From: JALZAQ01 sp038253885
GTDB taxonomy: Bacteria; Gemmatimonadota; Gemmatimonadetes; Gemmatimonadales; Gemmatimonadaceae
Reading direction: 5' to 3'
DNA: 64,000 nt
Assembly: GCA_038253885.1 (NCBI GenBank)
Contig: JBBSGP010000007.1
Span: 35,458 to 99,457, forward strand
Below, one piece after another: positions 58,321 to 64,000 of the stretch; positions within the stretch are counted from its first letter, which is position 1; every line of letters starts with the position of its first letter. Made by a program: the position numbers and the translations under genes. Under the pieces are notes generated by a model. That model had not been told where the DNA came from, did not search any database, and saw only the letters and a program-made list of their open reading frames with translations.

Positions 58321-60834
58321 CTACTCCTCTTCGGGAGTCACGCCCGCCGGCTCGGCCGCATCATCCGTCTCGGCCTCTCCCTCATCCTCGATCACGACGC
58401 GGGCGACGTCGCACACCACATCCCCCTCGTCCAGATTCACCAGCTTGACCCCCTGCGTATTGCGGCCGCTCACCCGGATCCCCTTCACCGGCATGCGGAT
58501 GACGATCCCGAGCTTGGTGATCAGCATCAACTCGTCATCGGGCAGAACCTCCTTGATCGCCACGACGTTCCCGGTCTTGTCGGTTCGATTCAGGGTGATG
58601 ATGCCCTTACCCCCGCGCCTCTGGACGCGGTACTCCTCGATCTGGGAGCACTTGCCCATGCCGCGGGCGGCGACCACCAGCAGCGTCGCGTCGCGCTTGA
58701 TCACGACCATGCCGACCACGACGTCGTCGGCGCGCAGCTCGATTCCCTTCACCCCCGTGGTGTCGCGCCCCATCTCGCGCACATCGCTCTCATGGAAACG
58801 GATCGAGAGCCCGTGCTTCGTGGCCAGCACGATGTCGTTGTTTCCGTTCGTGACCTGGACGTCCATCAGCTCATCGCCGGTCTCGATCTTGATCGCTTTG
58901 ATGCCGTTTGTGCGAGGGTTTGAGTACTGGGAGAGGGCGGTCTTCTTGACCGTCCCCTTGCGCGTCGAGAACAGGAGGAACTGCGACTCGCTGAACTCGC
59001 GTACCGGCACCATCGCCTGGATCTTGGTGTCCGACGTCACGTTGATGAGGTTCACCACGGGCTTGCCCTTGGCGGCTCGGCCCGCCTGCGGGATCTCGTG
59101 CACCTTGAGCCAGAAGCATCGCCCATCGTCGGTGAAGAACAGGATGTAGTCATGGGTCGAGCCAATGAAGAGATGCTCGACGAAATCCTCGTCCTTGAGC
59201 CCCTGGCCGTTGAGGCCGCGTCCTCCGCGCCGCTGCTTCTTGTAGGTGGACACCGAGGTGCGCTTGATGTAGCCGGAGTGCGACACGGTGATGACCATGT
59301 CCTCCTCGGCGATGAGGTCCTCGATCGTGAACTCGCCCTCATCGCTCGTGATCTCGGTGCGCCGCTCATCCCCATATTTCGTCGCGAGCTGCTGGAGCTC
59401 CTCCTTGACGATGCGCATCCGCCGCGGACGCGACGCGAGGATGTCGCGCAGGTCCTTGATGGTGGCGCGCACCTCCTTGAGCTCCTGGTCCAGCTTCTCG
59501 ATCTCGAGACCAGTGAGCTTGGCGAGACGCATGTTGAGAATCGCTTCGGCCTGCCGCTCCGAGAGCTTGAAGCGCCGCTGCAGCTGGGCGCCGGCCTGGG
59601 GCGTGTCCTCGGCCTTCCGGATGAGCTTGATCACCTCATCGATGTTGTCGACGGCGATCTTGAGCCCTTCGAGGATGTGCTCGCGCTCGAGCGCCTTGGC
59701 CAGCTCGAATTCGGCCCGGCGCACCACCACCTCGTGCCGGTGCCTGACGAAGTGCTCGAGGATCTCCCTCAGCGCCATCACCTTCGGCACGAGCTGACGC
59801 GTGTTGGAGTCCGGTACCAGCGCCAGCATGATCACGCCGAACGTGGTCTGCATCTGCGTGTGCTTGTAGAGCTGATTCAGCACCACGCGAGGAATCGCAT
59901 CGCGCTTGAGCTCGATCACGATGCGAAGCCCGTCCTTGTCCGACTCGTTCCGCAGGTCGCTGATTCCCTGCAGCTTCTGCTCCTTCACAAGCTCGGCGAT
60001 CTGGAGAATCAGATTCGAGCTGTTGACCTGGTACGGGATCTCGGTCACGACGATCTGCGACCGGCCCGATGACTCCTTCTCCTCGATCACGGCGCGCGCG
60101 CGCATCACGATCCGGCCTCGCCCCGTCTCCTGGTAATCGCGGATGCCCTGGCGGCCATAGATGTATCCGCCGGTCGGAAAGTCCGGGCCCTTGATCAGCT
60201 TGCGCAGCTCTCCCGGAGTCGCTTCCTCGTGGTCGATGAGGTGGACGATCGCGGCGATGACCTCGCGCAGGTTGTGTGGCGGGATGTTGGTCGCCATGCC
60301 GACGGCGATGCCCGACGAGCCGTTGACGACGAGGTTCGGGATCCCGGAGGGGAGAACCGTCGGCTCCTGGAGCCGGTCGTCGAAGTTCGGCGCGAAGTCG
60401 ACGGTGTTCTTGTCGATGTCGGATAGAAGCTCGACCGCGATCGGGGACAACCGCGCTTCCGTGTAGCGATAGGCGGCCGCCGGATCGCCTTCGACCGACC
60501 CGAAGTTGCCCTGGCCATCCACCAGCGGATAGCGCAGCGAGAAATCCTGCACCATGCGCACGAGCGCATCGTATACCGACGAGTCGCCATGCGGGTGGTA
60601 CTTTCCGAGCACGTCCCCGACCACGGTGGCGGACTTCTTGTATGGCCTGCCCGGCACGAGACCGAGCTCGTTCATCGCGTACAGCACGCGCCGGTGCACC
60701 GGCTTCAGCCCGTCACGAACATCCGGAAGCGCTCGCGAGACGATGACGCTCATCGAGTAGTTGATGAACGATTCCTTCATCTCATCGTCGATCAGACGCG
60801 AGAGGATGCGCTCGCGATTGTTCGGTGCGGTCAT
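58321..60834 (-). CDS. gyrA: DNA gyrase subunit A
   Basis: The 837-residue protein has the breakage-reunion domain with active-site Y124 in YRYTEARLSPIA, and the quinolone-resistance region HPHGDSSVYDALVRM with Ser85 and Asp89 at the E. coli 83/87 positions, the wild-type-like state. The tower and coiled-coil follow (RFKLSERQAEAILNMRLAKL). The C-terminal six-bladed wrapping domain starts at about residue 510 and contains the GyrA box QRRGGRG (YKKQRRGGRGLNGQGL) with a related QRRGGKG in a later blade. The protein ends in an acidic tail. It introduces negative supercoils with GyrB, which is not in this window. It heads a minus-strand run with ilvA and signalling genes; its upstream gap is 145 bases. 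Confidence 0.97.
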   Translation of the reverse strand: MTAPNNRERILSRLIDDEMKESFINYSMSVIVSRALPDVRDGLKPVHRRVLYAMNELGLVPGRPYKKSATVVGDVLGKYHPHGDSSVYDALVRMVQDFSLRYPLVDGQGNFGSVEGDPAAAYRYTEARLSPIAVELLSDIDKNTVDFAPNFDDRLQEPTVLPSGIPNLVVNGSSGIAVGMATNIPPHNLREVIAAIVHLIDHEEATPGELRKLIKGPDFPTGGYIYGRQGIRDYQETGRGRIVMRARAVIEEKESSGRSQIVVTEIPYQVNSSNLILQIAELVKEQKLQGISDLRNESDKDGLRIVIELKRDAIPRVVLNQLYKHTQMQTTFGVIMLALVPDSNTRQLVPKVMALREILEHFVRHRHEVVVRRAEFELAKALEREHILEGLKIAVDNIDEVIKLIRKAEDTPQAGAQLQRRFKLSERQAEAILNMRLAKLTGLEIEKLDQELKEVRATIKDLRDILASRPRRMRIVKEELQQLATKYGDERRTEITSDEGEFTIEDLIAEEDMVITVSHSGYIKRTSVSTYKKQRRGGRGLNGQGLKDEDFVEHLFIGSTHDYILFFTDDGRCFWLKVHEIPQAGRAAKGKPVVNLINVTSDTKIQAMVPVREFSESQFLLFSTRKGTVKKTALSQYSNPRTNGIKAIKIETGDELMDVQVTNGNNDIVLATKHGLSIRFHESDVREMGRDTTGVKGIELRADDVVVGMVVIKRDATLLVVAARGMGKCSQIEEYRVQRRGGKGIITLNRTDKTGNVVAIKEVLPDDELMLITKLGIVIRMPVKGIRVSGRNTQGVKLVNLDEGDVVCDVARVVIEDEGEAETDDAAEPAGVTPEEE

Positions 60835-60979
60835 GGGTACGAAATCGGTGGGAAGAGAATCAGTTGGGAGACGTACAAATGTAACCCGAATCGGGTCTCC
60901 GACGCAACCCGGGGACTGTAGCGTAAGTGGCTTCCGAGCAACAACTTACAATGCTCGGTCCGCAATCGGGGACCGGCCC

Positions 60980-61294
60980 TTAGTCGGCTTCCTCTTCCGC
61001 CTCCTCTCCGTGCTCGACGATGCTGCCTTTCGTGAAGAGGATGCCCTGGAGAATCTCGCGCCAGACCGGTGTATGCCTCAGCAGGAACTCGAGATCCATG
61101 CCGAAGTGCTTGAACTCCTCCTTCTGCGCATTGCGCATGATCGCGCGCGCCTCGCGGCTCTTCTCCACGGCGAGCCGTTGCTCATACCAGCCAATGGCTT
61201 CGGCCTCCTCCGTGAGAGAGGCGAGCATGCGGGCGAAGGTGCGCGTCTGCTCCGGCAGTTCGCCCGGCGGCTCGTGATACTGGTCGAATGGCAT
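60980..61294 (-). CDS. Encapsulated-ferritin-like (EncFtn) protein, orphan
   Basis: From the ATG at 61294 the product is only 104 residues. It aligns by spacing with the Rhodospirillum rubrum encapsulated ferritin as I remember it: E30, E32, W36 and Y37 (TEEAEAIGWYEQR) and E60, H63 (AQKEEFKHFGMD) match its E32, E34, W38, Y39, E62 and H65. The C-terminus (LFTKGSIVEHGEEAEEEAD) is acidic and shows no Leu-rich cargo-loading peptide. No encapsulin shell gene is in this window. The family forms a ring of dimers with ferroxidase sites at the interface and oxidises ferrous iron, handing it to a storage shell. The next minus-strand gene, 145 bases on, is gyrA. Confidence 0.82.
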   Translation of the reverse strand: MPFDQYHEPPGELPEQTRTFARMLASLTEEAEAIGWYEQRLAVEKSREARAIMRNAQKEEFKHFGMDLEFLLRHTPVWREILQGILFTKGSIVEHGEEAEEEAD

Positions 61295-61445
61295 GATGGG
61301 TTCCGAGAGAGTGAGGGGCGCGGGGGACAGAAGACATGCCGAGGTGGAACGGATCCGGAGCAGAAGCGCGGCACGACCGTTGCCATCTGCATGGCGTCGA
61401 AGGAAAGGCGTAGCGCGATCCCAACCTTGTGGGAGGATTCCGACC

Positions 61446-61595
61446 ATGCTGTGGACTCTCGCCGTTGTGCTCTTCATTCTGTGGCTGCTCGGCTTCACGG
61501 TGTTCCACGTCGGCGCTATCATTCACTTCCTGCTCGTGTTGGCGGTGATCGTGATCCTGTGGCGAGTCATCACGGAACAGCGTCCGGTCGTGTAA
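61446..61595 (+). CDS. Small two-TM membrane protein, lmo0937-like
   Basis: The product has 49 residues with two hydrophobic helices (LWTLAVVLFILWLLGFTVFH and IIHFLLVLAVIVILWRVI) and almost nothing else. This is the pattern of the lmo0937 family of small membrane proteins, found widely and often stress-induced, with unknown function. A ribosome-binding site (GGGAGG) lies about nine bases upstream of the ATG. It is divergent from the ferritin-like gene; the 151-base gap between them should hold both promoters but I see no clear elements. Confidence 0.8.
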   Translation: MLWTLAVVLFILWLLGFTVFHVGAIIHFLLVLAVIVILWRVITEQRPVV

Positions 61596-61613
61596 CGACA
61601 GAGATCGGATGTC

Positions 61614-61644
61614 GTGCGGGGGCGGCCGATGGCCGCCCCCGCAC
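61614..61644. terminator. Long perfect hairpin between convergent genes, probable bidirectional terminator
   Basis: A perfect 14-bp inverted repeat (GTGCGGGGGCGGCC / GGCCGCCCCCGCAC) with a three-base loop (GAT) lies between the stops of the small membrane protein gene (61595) and the converging gene (61670). No T-tract follows on either strand, but the stem is very stable and placed where transcription from both sides should end. Confidence 0.6.
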
Positions 61645-61669
61645 GTGCTATCGTCGGGCGAGCGAGCGA

Positions 61670-62548
61670 TCAGCTCCAGGTTCGCGTGATCGTCAGAAGT
61701 CGCCACTCGTCCCCGACCCGGTGAAAGATGTAGGCCGCTCCGCCGGCGCCTTTCGGAAGCTCCCTCACTCCCTTGCTCTCCGCCGGCCGGTTGACGCCGA
61801 TCACCGCGAAGTCGCGCCACACCACCACCGCTCGCAGCCGGATGTAGTTGAAGATCGCCTCGGCCGCGCTCCGGTTGGCGGCGTAGAACTGGTCGCGGCT
61901 TTTGTGGAGGCCTGCCTCACCCACGAACAGATTGACGACCGTTCCCTTCAGCTTGGGCATCGAGAAGCCGGTGGCCTCGGGGATGACGACCGTGACCGAG
62001 TCGTACGGGATATACGATTCGCACTTCTTCGTCTCGGGGTTGAGAAACTCTCCCGAGAGCCCGGTGGCGATGGCGTGATGCGGAGCCTCTCCGGCTTTGC
62101 CGTCCCAGCGCGGACGGATCGACGCCGCCTCCCACGCCACGACCATGCGGATCACCGCGCGGGCGCTCGGCGTGTCGAGCGAGCTATCCACACCCCGGGC
62201 GATGATGATGCGCTCCAACGTCTCGATGTCATCCAGCACCTTCTCGCCGGTGGCTTTCGCCGTATCACGGGCGAACACGCGAAGTGAGCCCGGATTGCAG
62301 GCCGCCTGGTCGAAGTCGTTCCACTCCGCGGCATCGATGATGCGATCGCGAAGCAGCATGGCGCGCTCGTGGTAGCGAGCCTCCTCGGCCGGGCTCGAGC
62401 CCGGCTCGCGGGCATTTCGCCGACCGGTGGACTTCACGGCAGACGACGCGGCGTGACGTGAACGAGCAGTCGCCTGGGCCGACACGACGCCGGCACAGGA
62501 GGGCAGCATCATGGCCAGCGCGGCGGCCCGCAGCGTCGCGGTTCGCAC
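61670..62548 (-). CDS. Secreted protein of unknown function
   Basis: The 292-residue precursor starts at a GTG (62548) with a signal peptide (ATLRAAALAMMLPSCAGVVS). A basic, disordered stretch follows, then a folded part with segments FDQAACNPGSLRVFARDTAK, FLNPETKKCESYIPYDSVTV and a late VGDEWRLLTITRTWS that resembles the last strand of small nuclear-transport-factor-2-like folds. I cannot name a family. Two cysteines (CNPG, KKCES) might form a disulfide. It stands alone, after a 96-base gap from the zinc-ribbon gene and facing the small membrane protein gene. Confidence 0.65.
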   Translation of the reverse strand: MRTATLRAAALAMMLPSCAGVVSAQATARSRHAASSAVKSTGRRNAREPGSSPAEEARYHERAMLLRDRIIDAAEWNDFDQAACNPGSLRVFARDTAKATGEKVLDDIETLERIIIARGVDSSLDTPSARAVIRMVVAWEAASIRPRWDGKAGEAPHHAIATGLSGEFLNPETKKCESYIPYDSVTVVIPEATGFSMPKLKGTVVNLFVGEAGLHKSRDQFYAANRSAAEAIFNYIRLRAVVVWRDFAVIGVNRPAESKGVRELPKGAGGAAYIFHRVGDEWRLLTITRTWS

Positions 62549-62644
62549 GAGTTACCTCCACTCGAAAATTACGCGTCAGGGGGAGCGAGGGCGAAAGCTA
62601 CATCCTCGCGCGGGCGCCGTGCAGCCGAGGCGGACCATCACTCC

Positions 62645-62881
62645 TCAGGTGCGAGTTCCCCGTTTGACGTCGAAGATGGCGCTCCGGTGGCAGCGGGGAC
62701 AGATCAGCCATTGGCGCGATCGCGCGTAGCCAAGTCCGAAAGACCCCCCGCCGATGGGCCGGCTGGTCATCCGAACGCCGCAGCGAGGACAGTCAGGGGA
62801 CTCTCCCCGCCCCGCCGACTCGCGCAGGGCCACCAGCTCCACCTGCTCGTATTGCCCCTGCTCGGGCCGTTCATCCATCAT
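62645..62881 (-). CDS. Small zinc-ribbon protein
   Basis: The 78-residue product has two CxxC pairs (SPDCPRCGVRMT and WLICPRCHRSAIF) separated by 27 residues, which should bind one zinc in a ribbon fold. The N-terminus (MMDERPEQGQYEQ) is acidic. A start three bases later (62878) is equally possible. It overlaps the end of the SRPBCC gene by 11 bases, so it is probably co-translated. The function is unknown. Confidence 0.7.
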   Translation of the reverse strand: MMDERPEQGQYEQVELVALRESAGRGESPDCPRCGVRMTSRPIGGGSFGLGYARSRQWLICPRCHRSAIFDVKRGTRT

Positions 62882-63395
62882 CGATGGGGAAGGACAGCGG
62901 CGGCGCTGTGGTCGCGCCTCCCGATGGAGACGGAATCTCGGCCGGCGGACCAGCCGACCCGTCGATCCGCGATCGCTCGACGATCCGCCTGAATCGCGAC
63001 AGCTCGAGCTTGAAGTGCGCCGTCACGAGGGCTCGACCGATGGTGGACCAGCCGAGATCGATCAGGACGGAGCCGGCGTCGACCTGGTACACCCGCCGCA
63101 CGATGGTTTCGGAGGCGTCGGGAACGATGCTCCATCGATCCCGCCCACTCCAGGGCCCGCGAAAGGAATGGACGAGCTCGCGATCGCTGACCGCTTCCAC
63201 CAGGTAGTCGAAGCCGATGCCGCCGGGGAGCAGCAGCCGGAAGCGCTCACCCGGGACCAGACGGCGGCCGGCCGTGAGCGGGGTCACGGTTATTCCGGGC
63301 GCGACCCACTCCTGCATGCGCGCCACCTCCGTGAGCACGCGCATCACGTGAGGCGCGGCTGCACGAACCGCGAGCAGCTCCTCGACCGTCGTCAT
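62871..63395 (-). CDS. SRPBCC (START-like) ligand-binding protein
   Basis: The 174-residue protein starts at the ATG at 63395, which overlaps the thioesterase stop by four bases. It follows the polyketide-cyclase/SRPBCC pattern: AAPHVMRVLTEVARMQEWVA, LVPGERFRLLLPGGIGFDYL, SFRGPWSGRDRWSIVPDASE, RRVYQVDAGSVLIDLGWSTI, and a long C-terminal helix (FKLELSRFRRIVERSRIDGS). The fold makes a deep hydrophobic cavity for a small ligand or lipid. No catalytic residues can be named. The tail after the helix is Pro/Ser-rich and disordered. Genes for thioesterase, SRPBCC protein and zinc ribbon form a unit. Confidence 0.75.
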   Translation of the reverse strand: MTTVEELLAVRAAAPHVMRVLTEVARMQEWVAPGITVTPLTAGRRLVPGERFRLLLPGGIGFDYLVEAVSDRELVHSFRGPWSGRDRWSIVPDASETIVRRVYQVDAGSVLIDLGWSTIGRALVTAHFKLELSRFRRIVERSRIDGSAGPPAEIPSPSGGATTAPPLSFPIDDG

Positions 63396-63772
63396 ACCCC
63401 GGCCAGCTGCTCGCGCAGCGCGTCGGGGATCGGTATCGAGCGCTTCGTGTCGTAGTCGAACATCACCTGAACCGTGCGCCCCTCGGCGACGACGCGGTCG
63501 TGCGGTCGCGACCGGATTGTGTACGACCAGACCCACGCCTTCGTACGGAGCTCGCTCGTCACGATCTCGATGTCGAGCAGCTCCCCGATCATGGCCTCGC
63601 TCACGTAGCGCACCGAGGCTTCGGCGAGAATGAACGGGAAATCCGCGTCTCCGCCGACCACGTCGAGCCACGCCGCCGAGCGTGCCATCTCGAAATAGGT
63701 GAGAAACACCGCGTTGTTGACGTGTCCCTTGGTGTCGTAGTCGGGATAGCGCGTCGGGATCGGAAGTCGCAC
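63392..63772 (-). CDS. Hotdog-fold acyl-CoA thioesterase (YbgC/4HBT type)
   Basis: The 126-residue product has the 4-hydroxybenzoyl-CoA thioesterase signature with the catalytic Asp in YPDYDTKGHVNNAVFLTYFE, then FILAEASVRYVSEAMIGELL and AEGRTVQVMFDYDTKRSIPI. It hydrolyses acyl- or aroyl-CoA esters. The only available start, a GTG at 63772, shares a base with the stop codon of the transposase next to it, and no ribosome-binding site is visible. The native start and promoter may have been removed or replaced by the insertion. Overlap with the SRPBCC gene (ATGA) implies coupling. Confidence 0.87.
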   Translation of the reverse strand: MRLPIPTRYPDYDTKGHVNNAVFLTYFEMARSAAWLDVVGGDADFPFILAEASVRYVSEAMIGELLDIEIVTSELRTKAWVWSYTIRSRPHDRVVAEGRTVQVMFDYDTKRSIPIPDALREQLAGV

Positions 63773-64000
63773 TAGTGTCGTGAGTTAGAAGTGTGCAGAC
63801 AAAAACGCTTGACACTTTGGAGGATGTCGTCGGCGCTCTTCGTCCAGCGGAATGGCTTAGCCGTCTCGTTGGTGCGGTTCGCGTAGGTCAGGAGTGCCGT
63901 CTCGAGGTCGGACACACTGCGATGCACGCCGCGCCGGAGTTGTCGCCGTGTCAGCAGCGAGAACCACGTTTCCACCTGATTGAGCCAGGACGACGAGGTG
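63772..64000 (-). CDS. IS630-family transposase, C-terminal part
   Basis: The last 76 codons of a transposase read leftward from the window edge: SSSWLNQVETWFSLLTRRQL, RRGVHRSVSDLETALLTYAN and FRWTKSADDILQSVKRFCL. The WLNQVE block is the end of the DDE catalytic domain of IS630-type enzymes, with its third acidic residue (Glu) visible. The upstream part, with the two Asp residues, is outside the window. The stop codon is formed by the CTAG at 63772-63775. Confidence 0.85.
   Translation of the reverse strand, partial: TSSSWLNQVETWFSLLTRRQLRRGVHRSVSDLETALLTYANRTNETAKPFRWTKSADDILQSVKRFCLHTSNSRH
63773..64000 (-). mobile_element. IS630-family insertion sequence, one end
   Basis: The transposase reading frame runs to the TA at 63773-63774, within CTAG. 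IS630-family elements insert at TA, often in CTAG, and duplicate the TA. I therefore place this boundary at the TA. The terminal inverted repeat would start with GTGTCGTGAGTTAGAAGTGT; its partner lies outside the window and cannot be checked. Confidence 0.65.

Noticed and set aside
58560..60600. Possible quinolone-resistance change or intein in gyrA
   Set aside because: The Ser85 and Asp89 positions are wild-type-like and the frame runs continuously with no insertion.

Overview
This 64 kb window is GC-rich, gene-dense bacterial chromosome. Gene content suggests a soil-type Gemmatimonadota lineage: serine/threonine kinases fused to TolB-like and TPR domains, many membrane-anchored metallo- and serine hydrolases, a caa3-type oxidase, many GTG/TTG starts and stop/start overlaps. 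This assignment is inferred from gene style; no rRNA or tRNA gene was found to confirm it.

Left part (1-10.1 kb): the end of a DHA2-type MFS exporter, an HD-domain hydrolase, then a tightly packed operon of ECF sigma factor, small membrane protein (probable anti-sigma), Spy/CpxP-like periplasmic protein, TolC-like outer-membrane protein, MacA-like adaptor and MacB-like permease without its ATPase. A TPR-bearing serine/threonine kinase follows. From 10.1 to 15.1 kb a three-subunit molybdenum hydroxylase of 4-hydroxybenzoyl-CoA-reductase type is bracketed by two gene remnants: a sigma-factor/TPR chimera on the left and a TPR tail on the right.

Middle part (15-38 kb): an S9-like hydrolase, a frameshifted GT39-like membrane glycosyltransferase, a PadR regulator behind two palindromic operators, an operon of KUP potassium transporter, outer-membrane protein and gamma-glutamyltransferase, a PDZ protein with a Met/Pro repeat, a ferritin-VIT1 fusion, a SET-domain protein, LeuS, a chemoreceptor, nicotinamidase and glycosylasparaginase, an unusual fusion of a cyclic-nucleotide-binding-like domain with aspartate ammonia-lyase, a GH1-like protein lacking its acid/base glutamate, a beta-barrel protein and nicotinate phosphoribosyltransferase.

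Right part (38-64 kb): a complete caa3 oxidase operon (subunits II with fused cytochrome c, I, III, IV and CtaG), a NagX-like acetyltransferase, PBP4-type carboxypeptidase, a saccharopine-dehydrogenase-like protein, a minus-strand run of TPR/pseudo-retropepsin, M1 aminopeptidase, frameshifted sorbosone-dehydrogenase-like protein and solitary E1-alpha, then a gyrA-ilvA-GGDEF response regulator-kinase run. The end carries an orphan encapsulated-ferritin homologue, small proteins, a hotdog thioesterase and the 3' end of an IS630-type transposase abutting the thioesterase start.

Linked functions include NAD salvage (nicotinamidase plus NAPRTase), iron handling (two ferritin-like proteins), envelope stress and efflux, and aerobic respiration. 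The two apparent single-base frameshifts may be real or assembly errors. No CRISPR array, prophage or multi-gene defence island was seen.
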